A DNA stretch of 64,000 bases from Cohnella rhizoplanae (GCF_948329515.1 NZ_CAOJCN010000010.1:1-64000), one strand, 5' to 3'; shown: positions 1-7,487, counted from the first letter of the stretch. The notes: generated by a model from the sequence alone, not told the origin. Translations and numbers: made by a program.

Positions 1-128
1 CGCGGCTTTTTGCGTTCCGTGCGGGGTTCTTATGAGCAGATTCTATAAATTATTCTTGTTAAAACGACATCATTCGCCTAGAATAGACTCTTGTATGATC
101 GTTTAGCGCATAAAATCGCAAAAACCAA

Positions 129-157
129 TTGACATACTTGGGAATAGTGATTATATT
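129..157 (+). promoter_or_regulatory. Sigma-A promoter of the sugar ABC transporter
   Basis: TTGACA at 129-134 and TATATT at 152-157 are separated by 17 bases. It lies about 40 bases upstream of the transporter start codon. No other gene is seen in positions 1-199, which otherwise look AT-rich and non-coding. Confidence 0.75.
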
Positions 158-199
158 AATCCTACAAATAGATTGCATAGATTAGGGAGGCCTTTTCAA

Positions 200-1339
200 G
201 TGAAAAAGCATCAACGTTTCGGAACATGGCTCGCGCTGGCCATGGCGCTCGTCTTGCTCCTGTCCGCATGCGGCAACAAAAACAATAATGCCGCGTCCAG
301 CGGTTCGGCTCCGGCATCGTCGGCTGCCGCATCCTCTGCCGCTGCGTCCCCGTCCGATGCAGGCGGCGCGGCCGACGCGCTCAAGGGGAAGAAGATCGCG
401 CTTATCATGCGTTTGAACACCGGCACGTTCTCCGCGCAGTACGTCGACGGCGTCAAGAAGCAAGTCGAGAAGTTCGGCGGCGAACTGACGGTCATTCCTT
501 CCGACAATAAGCTGGACGTCATGGCGACGAACCTCGACGCGGCCGTAACGCAGAAGTACGACGGCATCCTGATCGACCATGGCGACGCAGGCGCGCTGAC
601 CGCAGGCGTAGACAAGGCCATCGCGGCCGGCATCCCGGTCGTCGCGTTCGATTCCGGCCTGACCAACGCTGGCGTGACGAGCATCGCGCAGAACGACCAG
701 AAGATGGCCGAGCAGACGCTTGCAGCGCTTGCGAAGGACTCTGGCGGCAAGGGTAGCATCGTCAAAATTTGGGTGGCCGGCTTCCCGCCGATGGAGTCCC
801 GCCAGATCGCGTATAAGGCATTCATGGACGCGAACCCTGACATTAAGGAACTCACGGCATTCGGCACCGCGGACGGCGCGCAGCTCGATGCGCAGACCAA
901 GACCGAAGCGATCCTGAAGCAATATCCGGAAAAGGGCAGCATCACCGCCATCTGGGCTGCATGGGACGAGTTCGCCAAAGGCGCGGCCAACGCGGTCAAG
1001 CAAGCGGGACGCGACGAGATCAAGATCTACGGCATCGACCTGAGCGACGAGGATCTCGCGATGATCCAGGATCCGGCCAGCCCGTGGGTCGCCTCCGCGG
1101 CCGTCGATCCGGCTTCGATCGGACAAGTCCAGGTTCGCTACCTGTACCAGAAGCTGCACGGCGACGAGACGCCGCCTACGGTCCAGCTCGACTCCGTCTA
1201 CGTCAGCCGCGACGCGCTGCCGACGGACAAGAAAGTCACGACCGCCGACCTGTCCCAATACGTGGACGGATGGGGAGAGAGCGACACGGGCAACACGGAT
1301 TACCTGAAAGAGCTTGAGCAATCCGTAAGCGGCAATTAA
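200..1339 (+). CDS. Sugar ABC transporter substrate-binding lipoprotein
   Basis: This is the extracellular solute-binding lipoprotein of an RbsB-like import system. A basic N-terminus, a hydrophobic stretch and the lipobox LLSAC place the lipidated cysteine at residue 24. A Ser/Ala-rich linker follows (about residues 28-60), then a type-1 periplasmic binding fold starting at KGKKIALIM. The length, 379 residues, is usual for the family plus linker. I chose GTG at 200 because AGGGAGG lies 10 bases before it; an upstream ATG at 173 would put residues before the basic region and has no ribosome binding site. The ATPase and permease genes follow, so it is the binding component of that transporter. 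The substrate is not readable; sugar or a sugar-like molecule is inferred from the family. Confidence 0.9.
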   Translation: MKKHQRFGTWLALAMALVLLLSACGNKNNNAASSGSAPASSAAASSAAASPSDAGGAADALKGKKIALIMRLNTGTFSAQYVDGVKKQVEKFGGELTVIPSDNKLDVMATNLDAAVTQKYDGILIDHGDAGALTAGVDKAIAAGIPVVAFDSGLTNAGVTSIAQNDQKMAEQTLAALAKDSGGKGSIVKIWVAGFPPMESRQIAYKAFMDANPDIKELTAFGTADGAQLDAQTKTEAILKQYPEKGSITAIWAAWDEFAKGAANAVKQAGRDEIKIYGIDLSDEDLAMIQDPASPWVASAAVDPASIGQVQVRYLYQKLHGDETPPTVQLDSVYVSRDALPTDKKVTTADLSQYVDGWGESDTGNTDYLKELEQSVSGN

Positions 1340-1354
1340 AATAGGATAGGGACG

Positions 1355-1386
1355 AGGACGGCGCGGGATTCTGACCGCGCCGTCCT
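1355..1386 (+). promoter_or_regulatory. Intercistronic GC-rich hairpin
   Basis: Two 12-base arms (1355-1366 and 1375-1386) are perfectly complementary around an 8-base loop, between the binding-protein gene and the ATPase gene. No T-run follows, so it is more likely an mRNA-stabilising or partial attenuation structure than a full terminator. Such hairpins commonly keep binding-protein mRNA in excess over membrane components. Confidence 0.6.
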
Positions 1387-1426
1387 GTATTGTGATCGGA
1401 AGATAACGGCGGAAGGAGGAGCGGAC

Positions 1427-2941
1427 ATGAACGGCGCCTTGGAGCTCGAGATGAAAAACATATCGAAGTCGTTCGCTGGCGTAAGCGCGCTTGAAGGGGT
1501 TGACTTCGCGGTGCGCCCGGGAGAGGTCCACGCCCTGCTCGGCGCGAACGGGGCAGGCAAGAGCACCCTGATGAAGATATTGTCCGGGGCTTACGGCTCG
1601 GACGCCGGAACGATCTCGATCGGGGACCGGAGGCTGTCGATCGCGTCGCCCGCCGACGCCAAGGCCGAAGGCATTCATTGCGTGTATCAGGAGGTCGATA
1701 CGTCCCTGGTCCCGCATCTCACGGTCGCGGAGAACATGATGCTCGACCGCATCGCTGCCGGCAAAGGCCCGATGTGGATGAATTGGGCAGCCATCGGCCG
1801 GGAGGCCGAGGCGGTGCTCGCCAGGATCGGCTCCCGCATTCCGGTCAGGCGCAGGGCGGACGAGCTCACGCTGGCGGAAAAGCAGATCGTGCTGATCGCC
1901 AGGGTACTCGTGCAGGAGGCCAAGTACGTCATCCTGGATGAGCCTACGGCGCCGCTCAGCCTCGAGGAGGCGGACCGGCTCTTCGGCATCATGGACGAGC
2001 TTAAAAGGCAAGGCATCGGCATCGTTTTCATCTCCCATCGGCTGCCGGAAGTCAAACAGGTCAGCGACCGGATCACCGTCATGCGCGACGGCAAGGTCGT
2101 GCTGTCCGAGCCAGCCGCGGACGTCGCCACGGGCGATATCGTGCGCGCGATGCTCGGACGCAGCTTCGAGGAGGAGTACCCGAAGACGACCGTGCCGATC
2201 GGCGAGACATTGTTCGAAGTGGAGGATATCGCAGCCGGTCATCGCGTGAGAGGCGTGAATCTGACCGTGCGCCGAGGCGAGATCGTCGCCGTCGTCGGCC
2301 TGGTCGGCGCAGGCAAGACGGAGCTGTCGCGGCTGTTGTTCGGCGCGGATCCGGCCGAGCGCGGCACGGTCAGAATCGCCGGCAGGACAGCGAACGCGGC
2401 CTCTCCGGCGGACGCGGTGCGGGCCGGCATCGCGCTGGTGCCGGAGGAGCGGCGCAAGGAGGGAATCCTCGTCGGATCCTCCGTGCTGCATAACCTGAGC
2501 CTGCCGATCCTGAGGCAGCTCAGCCGGATCGGATTCATCTCCAAGCCCGCCGAACGCGGGCACGCGGAGGACATGATCGGCCGGCTGGGCATCCGCACGG
2601 CGTCTTCTGGACAGCCGACCGGCTTCCTCAGCGGCGGCAACCAGCAGAAGGTCGCGATCGGCAAATGGATGGCGACCGACGCGGAAGTGTTCCTGTTCGA
2701 CGAGCCGACCAAGGGCGTGGACGTCGGCGCGAAGCGGGATATCTTCCGCATCATCGGAGAGCTGGCCGGGGCCGGCAAGGGCGTTCTATACTTGACCTGC
2801 GAGTTCGCCGAGGCGCTCGGGCTCGCCGATCGCATCCTCGTCATGTGCGACGGGGCGATCGTCAAGTCGTTCGACCGCGGCGACGTTACGATGGAAGAGC
2901 TTCTTTATTATGCGAGCGCAGGCAAGGAGGATCTGGCGTGA
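1427..2941 (+). CDS. Sugar ABC transporter ATP-binding protein (RbsA-like, two NBDs)
   Basis: This cytoplasmic ATPase energises the adjacent permease. Two fused nucleotide-binding domains are visible. The first has Walker A GANGAGKST with K45 and the Walker B run YVILDEPTAPLS. The second has a Walker A variant GLVGAGKTE and the RbsA-type signature SGGNQQKVAIGKW. The first domain's signature (LTLAEKQ) is degenerate, as is usual in carbohydrate-uptake type 2 ATPases. At 504 residues the length is standard. ATG at 1427 sits 7 bases after GGAGGAG. The last codon overlaps the GTG start of the permease, which suggests translational coupling. Confidence 0.95.
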   Translation: MNGALELEMKNISKSFAGVSALEGVDFAVRPGEVHALLGANGAGKSTLMKILSGAYGSDAGTISIGDRRLSIASPADAKAEGIHCVYQEVDTSLVPHLTVAENMMLDRIAAGKGPMWMNWAAIGREAEAVLARIGSRIPVRRRADELTLAEKQIVLIARVLVQEAKYVILDEPTAPLSLEEADRLFGIMDELKRQGIGIVFISHRLPEVKQVSDRITVMRDGKVVLSEPAADVATGDIVRAMLGRSFEEEYPKTTVPIGETLFEVEDIAAGHRVRGVNLTVRRGEIVAVVGLVGAGKTELSRLLFGADPAERGTVRIAGRTANAASPADAVRAGIALVPEERRKEGILVGSSVLHNLSLPILRQLSRIGFISKPAERGHAEDMIGRLGIRTASSGQPTGFLSGGNQQKVAIGKWMATDAEVFLFDEPTKGVDVGAKRDIFRIIGELAGAGKGVLYLTCEFAEALGLADRILVMCDGAIVKSFDRGDVTMEELLYYASAGKEDLA

Positions 2942-3924
2942 ACAACAGGCTGCTGCAGTTCTCTTACAAATACGGGGCGCTCCTTTTCATCGGGCTCGTC
3001 GTCGTTTTCTTTTCGCTGAACAACGAGTATTTCTTTACAAGCTCTAATCTATTGGACATCCTGCGTTCCATCTCGATACTGACGTTCGTGGCCATCGGCG
3101 TGACCATCTCGCTGACCGTGGACGGATTCGACCTGTCGGTCGGCTCGACGGTATCGCTGACGACGGTCGCGACGGCCACGATGATGATCTGGTACGAGAT
3201 GCCGCTCGCCGTCGTGCTGATCGCGCCGCTCGTGATCGGAGCCGCTGTGGGCCTGCTTAACGCGTTCCTGATCGTCAAGGTGCGCATACCCGACTTGCTC
3301 GCTACCCTGGCCGTCATGTACATCGTGAGCGGCATTCACAAGACTTACACCAAAGGCTATTCGATTTACAACAACATGCAATTTCAGGACGGCACGAAGG
3401 CGCCGGGCGTCATGAATCCCGACTTTCTGTGGATCGGACAGGGCAAGCTGTTCGGCATTCCTTTCCCTGTCATCCTGATGGTGCTGGCGGTGGTCGGCGC
3501 GCATATTTTCCTGAAGTATACCCGTTTCGGCCGCCAGGCGACGATGACCGGGGGCAACGAAGAGGCGGCTCGCCTGTCCGGCGTGCGCGTACGCCGGGTC
3601 CGTACTTGGGCGTATATCGCGTCCGGCGTGTTCGCCTCTATCGGAGGCATCCTGTATACCGCCCGCGTAGGCTCCGGCCAGATCGACGCCGGCGCGCCGA
3701 TGCTGATGGACGCCGTCGCCGCCGTATTCGTCGGCTACTCGGTGTTCGGCGCCGGCAGGCCCAACATTATTGGGACTTTCGTAGGGGCGGTATTGACCGG
3801 CATTCTCATTAACGGACTGACGATGCTGCACGTGCAGTATTATACGACGGACATCATCAAAGGGGCCGTTCTCGTCCTCGCGCTGACCGTCACTTTCGTG
3901 CATTTGAGCCGCCGAAAGGCATAA
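2938..3924 (+). CDS. Sugar ABC transporter permease (RbsC-like)
   Basis: This is the polytopic inner component of the transporter, about 328 residues with eight to ten hydrophobic segments. It belongs to the branched-chain/ribose permease family: an N-terminal segment [14 protein letters not shown], the conserved DGFDLSVGS loop and the C-terminal [25 protein letters not shown] at 2938 overlaps the ATPase stop codon in the form GTGA, with AAGGAGG at 2922-2928. An open frame continues upstream inside the ATPase gene, but it is an out-of-frame shadow. The gene ends the three-gene operon; the HU promoter follows directly. Confidence 0.93.
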   Translation: MNNRLLQFSYKYGALLFIGLVVVFFSLNNEYFFTSSNLLDILRSISILTFVAIGVTISLTVDGFDLSVGSTVSLTTVATATMMIWYEMPLAVVLIAPLVIGAAVGLLNAFLIVKVRIPDLLATLAVMYIVSGIHKTYTKGYSIYNNMQFQDGTKAPGVMNPDFLWIGQGKLFGIPFPVILMVLAVVGAHIFLKYTRFGRQATMTGGNEEAARLSGVRVRRVRTWAYIASGVFASIGGILYTARVGSGQIDAGAPMLMDAVAAVFVGYSVFGAGRPNIIGTFVGAVLTGILINGLTMLHVQYYTTDIIKGAVLVLALTVTFVHLSRRKA

Positions 3925-3949
3925 TGAAGCGTCGCGCGCGGCTTTCCGC

Positions 3950-3979
3950 TTGCGGCGCCGCGGTTTTCATGTGTATAAT
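3950..3979 (+). promoter_or_regulatory. Promoter of the HU gene
   Basis: TTGCGG at 3950-3955 and a perfect TATAAT at 3974-3979 are 18 bases apart, about 58 bases before the HU start codon. The TTGCGG box is weak but the -10 is consensus. Confidence 0.55.
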
Positions 3980-4037
3980 TTCTGTTGAAACGGATAAACA
4001 GATACTACGCCAGTTGTCCGTATGGGAGGTGAATGCA

Positions 4038-4310
4038 TTGAACAAGACCGAACTGATCGCAAAGGTTTCCGAGCTCGCCGACCTTTCCAAGAAGGACGCC
4101 ACGTCTGCCGTCGACGCCGTATTCGACGTTATTTCCGAGGCGCTCCAATCCGGAGACAAGGTACAGCTCGTAGGCTTCGGCAACTTCGAGGTTCGCGAAC
4201 GCTCCGCCCGCAAGGGACGGAACCCGCAGACCGGCGACGAGATCGAGATTCCGGCAGGCAAGATCCCCGCGTTCAAGCCAGGGAAGGCGCTCAAGGACGG
4301 AATTAAATAA
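4038..4310 (+). CDS. hbs: HU-type nucleoid DNA-binding protein
   Basis: This 90-residue histone-like protein dimerises and bends DNA as a nucleoid component. It begins [20 protein letters not shown] and carries the beta-arm region with [14 protein letters not shown] and the FKPGKALKD end typical of Bacillus HBsu. The start is TTG at 4038, chosen because GGGAGGT lies 8 bases upstream and the resulting N-terminus matches the family. The frame stays open further upstream to 3924, but that would add about 38 residues across the promoter. It occupies the hbs position of the conserved hbs-mtrB-hepS order. A strong terminator follows at 4370. Confidence 0.96.
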   Translation: MNKTELIAKVSELADLSKKDATSAVDAVFDVISEALQSGDKVQLVGFGNFEVRERSARKGRNPQTGDEIEIPAGKIPAFKPGKALKDGIK

Positions 4311-4369
4311 TAGGACCCCGCGATTGCGCGAACGCTACATAACGCGAGCCGCGCGCGCAGCGCACGGGA

Positions 4370-4410
4370 AGCCATTTTTGCCAGATTTCACTGGCAAAGA
4401 TGGCTTTTTC
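4370..4410 (+). terminator. Rho-independent terminator after HU
   Basis: Arms at 4370-4384 and 4391-4405 form a 15-base-pair stem with one wobble and a 6-base loop, followed by a T-run. It separates HU from the agr-like cassette. The rest of 4311-4593 holds the cassette promoter and AT-rich DNA without a gene. Confidence 0.85.
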
Positions 4411-4461
4411 TATTATTTATGCGATACCCGCGGGGCGCCGCCGCAATTTGAGATAAACCGA

Positions 4462-4490
4462 TTTACACGCATCGACACGAATGTTAGTAT
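4462..4490 (+). promoter_or_regulatory. Candidate promoter of the agr-like cassette
   Basis: TTTACA at 4462-4467 and TAGTAT at 4485-4490 lie 17 bases apart, about 100 bases upstream of the first cassette gene. The long AT-rich leader contains repeated TGTAGTATT words (4561-4569 and 4602-4610; a TGTTAGTATT variant at 4482-4491) that could be regulator sites. Confidence 0.45.
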
Positions 4491-4593
4491 TTTATCAGAA
4501 TAGGTATTCAGGCGGATTTTGTAAATTAATATCTTCCGCTAGTGGATGAAATTCTCATTTTGTAGTATTTTTAGATAAAGGGGCTCAAAGCCA

Positions 4594-5262
4594 ATGCATT
4601 ATGTAGTATTCATAGTAGGAGCCGCCATCGAATGCTTCGGCGTCTTTCTGGTCATGTTTTCCTTGTTCCGGTTTCGACTTAACAAGCGGGCCTTTATCAC
4701 CGTATCGCTTGTCGCGTTCATGATGAGCCAGGTTTCCTACTTTACGAGGCTGAACCCCGAGACCGTGAATCTTTCGACATATATACAATTTTTCCTTTAC
4801 GTACTGGTTCTTTGGATCTTGTTTCGCGTCCCTATCTTTTATTCGATCATCATGAACTTCGCCGGACTGTCGCTGTTGATCGTCGTTCAAGGGATTACGA
4901 TCCTCACGCTGGGCCAGTATAATGCGATATCCGTAGAGACGATTAAGGACGACATCGCCATTAGCGCATCGGCGCAGTTGCTTACGTTTATCCTGATGTT
5001 CGTTGTCGCCCGGGTGATCAAGAAATACAACTGGGGATTCGATTTCGTGCCGACATCCCGCCGGCACGATCTGGAATTCAAGGGTACGAACGCGACGTTA
5101 ATCGCCGTGATCATATCCGCGATCGTCGTTTTCATGGTATTGGCTTACGTCTTCCGCAACGAATTCGAGGATTATGTCGTATATGCCAGTCTGGTTTTCA
5201 TACTCACATTACCCCCATTTCTGTATATTGCGTTAAGAAAGGATAATGAGGATGCTGCGTAA
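4594..5262 (+). CDS. AgrC-like polytopic membrane protein lacking a kinase domain
   Basis: The 222-residue protein has about seven hydrophobic segments (roughly residues 3-25, 33-50, 62-78, 82-104, 124-142, 166-187 and 194-214). It ends a few charged residues after the last one (RKDNEDAA). That size and layout match the N-terminal sensor domain of AgrC-type receptors, but there is no histidine phosphoacceptor or GHKL ATPase region. ATG at 4594 follows AAAGGGG by about 10 bases. The gene overlaps agrB by a few codons, so it is the first gene of the cassette. I infer a peptide-sensing or regulator-tethering role from context; sequence identity to AgrC cannot be shown here. It could instead be an unrelated integral membrane protein. 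Its base composition is visibly AT-richer than the flanks. Confidence 0.6.
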   Translation: MHYVVFIVGAAIECFGVFLVMFSLFRFRLNKRAFITVSLVAFMMSQVSYFTRLNPETVNLSTYIQFFLYVLVLWILFRVPIFYSIIMNFAGLSLLIVVQGITILTLGQYNAISVETIKDDIAISASAQLLTFILMFVVARVIKKYNWGFDFVPTSRRHDLEFKGTNATLIAVIISAIVVFMVLAYVFRNEFEDYVVYASLVFILTLPPFLYIALRKDNEDAA

Positions 5263-5776
5263 GTACTCGGAGGGGCTTCATGTGCGGATGACCGAAGCCG
5301 GCGCGCAGGCGCCTTCCGCCGACGTGATCGAGTACGCGCTTAAAATTATCATCAATACGGTCTTCATTGCGACGATGACCCTCGTGCTCGGATTGATTAC
5401 GGGCGAACCTGGAGCGACAATGGTAGTTATCGTATCTTTCGCCATCCTTCGCCTAGCGACGGGAGGGTATCATCTTACTTCTAACGTGGGGTGTATCGTC
5501 GGCTCTACGATCGTATTGACGTTGATTCCTCATATTCACTTTTCGGATTCGTGGACGCTCGGCTTTACGCTTTTCGCGCTGGTCATGGTCGCGATATTCG
5601 CGCCTTCCAATTTCGACAAGTACGCCTGGATTAAGAAGCGCCATTATCCGATTCTCAAAGTCATCGGGATGGCCCTCGTCGCGTCCAACCTGTGGATTCA
5701 ATCCGATCTGTTCGCGCTGACATTTGCGGTGCAGACGCTTCTGCTGCCATTTAAGGAAGGAGGTGAAGAAGAATGA
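5252..5776 (+). CDS. agrB: AgrB-family autoinducer-processing membrane protease
   Basis: AgrB proteins are membrane cysteine endopeptidases that cut the C-terminal tail from AgrD and help form the thiolactone. The active-site pattern is present in LATGGYHLTSNVGC: a histidine and a cysteine seven residues apart (H74 and C81 from this start), as in Staphylococcus AgrB (H77, C84). Several transmembrane segments flank it. The 174-residue length is slightly below the usual 185-200. I prefer ATG at 5252 over 5246 because AAAGGA ends 8 bases before it, against 2 bases for the earlier codon. The stop overlaps the start of the peptide gene (ATGA), so processing enzyme and substrate are translationally coupled. 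Confidence 0.9.
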   Translation: MLRKYSEGLHVRMTEAGAQAPSADVIEYALKIIINTVFIATMTLVLGLITGEPGATMVVIVSFAILRLATGGYHLTSNVGCIVGSTIVLTLIPHIHFSDSWTLGFTLFALVMVAIFAPSNFDKYAWIKKRHYPILKVIGMALVASNLWIQSDLFALTFAVQTLLLPFKEGGEEE

Positions 5777-5895
5777 AAAAACGCGCATACAGCGTCATGG
5801 GCTCCCTGTTGGTCGGAGTCGCCTCCCTGTTCGCATTTACGGGCTGTTATGTTTTCCTGAACAAACCTACCATGCCGAAGGAGCTCCGCAGATGA
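5773..5895 (+). CDS. agrD: AgrD-like cyclic lactone autoinducer pro-peptide (40 aa)
   Basis: This 40-residue gene starts with ATG overlapping the agrB stop; GGAGG lies 9 bases upstream. Three parts are visible: a basic then hydrophobic N-terminal helix (about residues 1-24), a central cysteine C25, and an acidic/basic C-terminal tail. CYVFLNKPTMPKEL aligns without gaps to the Staphylococcus pattern CDFIMDEPKVPTEL: the cysteine plus four residues would form the ring, and P32, P35, E37 and L38 match the recognition tail. The predicted signal is therefore a thiolactone with ring C25-Y-V-F-L29 plus a short N-terminal extension. Ring size and exact N-terminus are inference. The stop overlaps the start of the LytTR gene. 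Confidence 0.9.
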   Translation: MKKRAYSVMGSLLVGVASLFAFTGCYVFLNKPTMPKELRR

Positions 5896-6272
5896 GCAAA
5901 GTGATTCCGGTTTCCATTCGTCGCGGCAAAGAGGTTGAAGTGATCGAGATTCCGCTCGAAGATGTACTGTTTCAGTTCATTGAGAACGGCATCATCAAGT
6001 TTCAGACATCGTACGGCATCTTCAGCCATCTTAGCTCTCTTGAAGAGTTCGACCGTTATTTGTCCGGCGAAGGCTTCCGAAAAGTCGAACGCGGCTATTT
6101 GGTCCAGACGGATAAGATCCAGCGATACGACGGCGATCTTGGGCGCGTATTTTTTGAAGGCGGCATCAGCGCGCCGGTGTCGAGGGCTCATCACAAGGAC
6201 TTGGTCGCTTTCTTAAGGGAAGGCTCTTCGGCGCCTGCCTACCGACTGAATCTGAAGCCCTCCAAGGCCTAG
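5892..6272 (+). CDS. Stand-alone LytTR-family DNA-binding regulator
   Basis: The 126-residue protein is essentially one LytTR DNA-binding domain. Landmarks are an N-terminal strand (VEVIEIPLEDVLFQF), the FQTSYGIFSHLSSLEEF segment, the conserved GFRKVERGYLVQTDKI run and the closing APVSRAH. No receiver domain precedes it, so it lacks the phospho-acceptor aspartate of AgrA. ATG at 5892 overlaps the agrD stop (ATGA), with GGAG at 5880-5883 inside agrD. It is probably the output regulator of the cassette, acting on LytTR direct repeats that may lie in its own promoter region. How its activity is switched without phosphorylation is not evident. Confidence 0.88.
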   Translation: MSKVIPVSIRRGKEVEVIEIPLEDVLFQFIENGIIKFQTSYGIFSHLSSLEEFDRYLSGEGFRKVERGYLVQTDKIQRYDGDLGRVFFEGGISAPVSRAHHKDLVAFLREGSSAPAYRLNLKPSKA

Positions 6273-6280
6273 AAGAATGA

Positions 6281-6312
6281 AGCCGGCGGTAATGCTGCAT
6301 GAACCGCCGGCT
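6281..6312 (+). terminator. Possible terminator after the agr-like cassette
   Basis: Ten-base complementary arms at 6281-6290 and 6303-6312 follow the LytTR stop codon. The downstream T content is poor, so it may be a weak terminator or an RNA-protecting hairpin. Confidence 0.5.
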
Positions 6313-6327
6313 CTTCCGTATCACTTA

Positions 6328-6387
6328 TTTACAAAGTGGATCTCGACATTATAATGCTTGCAAGCGAAACGTAGAGCGTGCTATAAT
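6328..6387 (+). promoter_or_regulatory. Tandem promoters of tRNA-Pro
   Basis: Two sigma-A promoters lie in series: TTTACA 6328-6333 with TATAAT 6350-6355 (16-base spacer), and TTGCAA 6358-6363 with TATAAT 6382-6387 (18-base spacer). The second would start transcription about 15 bases before the tRNA. Confidence 0.65.
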
Positions 6388-6408
6388 CACATACGTTCGC
6401 TATTATTC

Positions 6409-6485
6409 CGGGACGTAGCACAGTCTGGTAGCGCGCACCCTTGGGGTGGGTGAGGTCGTGGGTTCGAATCCCGCCGTTCCGACCA
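6409..6485 (+). tRNA. tRNA-Pro (anticodon GGG)
   Basis: The 77-base gene folds as a cloverleaf: acceptor CGGGACG/CGTTCCG, anticodon stem CACCC/GGGTG with loop TTGGGGT giving anticodon GGG, and TPsiC arm GTGGG-TTCGAAT-CCCGC. A genomic ACCA end is encoded. The D stem (GCAC/GCGC) contains one A-C mismatch. It has its own tandem promoters and terminator. Confidence 0.95.
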
Positions 6486-6505
6486 TTACATACGTGAACA
6501 AGACT

Positions 6506-6540
6506 GCTTCCCGGGGCTTATACCCGGGGAGCCGTTTTTT
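6506..6540 (+). terminator. Terminator of tRNA-Pro
   Basis: Arms at 6506-6515 and 6523-6532 (10 base pairs, one wobble) are followed by a run of six T residues. Confidence 0.8.
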
Positions 6541-6605
6541 ATTGAACGGACGATGCGAAAAATCAATCGCGCCGCGCCGAGACATACGACAAGGAGGCAA
6601 CCGGT

Positions 6606-6830
6606 ATGGACGTTCCGAATCAAGCGGACTACATCGTCGTGAAGGCCAAAGAGAGCGGCGTGAACGTAATCGGATTGACGCGGGGGCAGGATACCCGGTT
6701 TCACCACACCGAGAAGCTGGACAAGGGGGAAGTGCTGATCGCGCAGTTTACCGATCATACATCCGCCATCAAGATCCGAGGCAAGGCTACGGTGCTGACG
6801 AAGTACGGAATAGTCGAGACGGACAACTGA
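6606..6830 (+). CDS. mtrB: TRAP, trp RNA-binding attenuation protein
   Basis: TRAP forms an 11-subunit ring that, when loaded with tryptophan, binds GAG/UAG repeats in trp mRNA leaders. The 74 residues align end to end with B. subtilis MtrB. The RNA-contacting K37, K56 and R58 are at identical positions, and the tryptophan pocket residues T25, R26, G27, D29 and T30 are kept. ATG at 6606 follows AAGGAGG by 6 bases. Unlike B. subtilis, no mtrA (GTP cyclohydrolase I) precedes it; the tRNA and agr-like cassette occupy that place. A matching TRAP binding site is present in the trp leader at 17002-17024. Confidence 0.96.
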   Translation: MDVPNQADYIVVKAKESGVNVIGLTRGQDTRFHHTEKLDKGEVLIAQFTDHTSAIKIRGKATVLTKYGIVETDN

Positions 6831-6911
6831 AGCATGTCTCGGGGAGCAGGCATAGCCTGCCCTTTTTGTTTATACAATGGGAAGGAGCGGAAGGACGAGG
6901 AGGGGCTGTCT

Positions 6912-7448
6912 ATGCGTCATTGGTGGAGTGGAATCGCGCTGCTGGCGCTAGGCCTATGCGTCATCGTCCTGCTCGGTCTGCTGCATCCGGCGCACCCCCG
7001 TCGCTTGGCATCCGGCTCGGACGGACTGTTCGTGCCTATTCGCAGCGAACGGCTGATGGACGACGGCGTCGCCGACTTGCTCGATCCGCTGCCGCTCGCG
7101 ATGAAGCTGACCCGCGTCAGATGGGAGCCGGGCATCCTGAGCGTCGATCTGTCGATCTCTCCTGGGACCGCAGCTCCGGAAGCGCTGCTGGGCGATGCCT
7201 ATGAACTGTCGAGAGCCTCCTTCGAGCGGGTGAACAACGTCCGGCAGCTATTGATCCGTTTTTACGCGCTGCAGGACGGACGAAGGACGCTGCTCGCTTC
7301 CGCGGATCTGAGAGCCGCCGACTGGGCGTCGCTGAGCGCCGATACCCGCCAGGCCGGAGAGGACGCGCGCGAATGGGCGCAATCCGCCAAATATCACTTG
7401 ATTTGGACGGCCGCGGGACGCGAATGGCTCGCAAATTTTGCATTTTGA
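6912..7448 (+). CDS. Hypothetical single-pass membrane protein
   Basis: I do not recognise this 178-residue protein. It has an N-terminal transmembrane anchor at about residues 5-24 (WSGIALLALGLCVIVLLGLL), then a soluble, probably extracytoplasmic domain with repeated strand-like segments such as LTRVRWEPGILSVDLSI and a Trp-rich end. ATG at 6912 follows GAGGAGGGG; the frame is open back to 6834 but that start lacks a ribosome binding site. It sits between mtrB and hepS, in step with both, and may be cotranscribed with mtrB. A role tied to either neighbour is not indicated by the sequence. Confidence 0.75.
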   Translation: MRHWWSGIALLALGLCVIVLLGLLHPAHPRRLASGSDGLFVPIRSERLMDDGVADLLDPLPLAMKLTRVRWEPGILSVDLSISPGTAAPEALLGDAYELSRASFERVNNVRQLLIRFYALQDGRRTLLASADLRAADWASLSADTRQAGEDAREWAQSAKYHLIWTAAGREWLANFAF

Positions 7449-7487
7449 TGAACGCTTGCGGCGTCTCATGCGGCGTGCAATCGGTTA

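Noticed and set aside
182-2563. 793-codon open frame on the minus strand across the ABC transporter genes
   Set aside because: It is antisense to two clear genes, has the Arg/His/Asp-rich composition of a high-GC shadow frame, and has no ribosome binding site.
6281-6312. Hairpin after the LytTR gene as an attachment site or tRNA-linked repeat
   Set aside because: No duplicate of the tRNA 3' end was seen on the other side of the cassette, so there is no evidence for site-specific integration.
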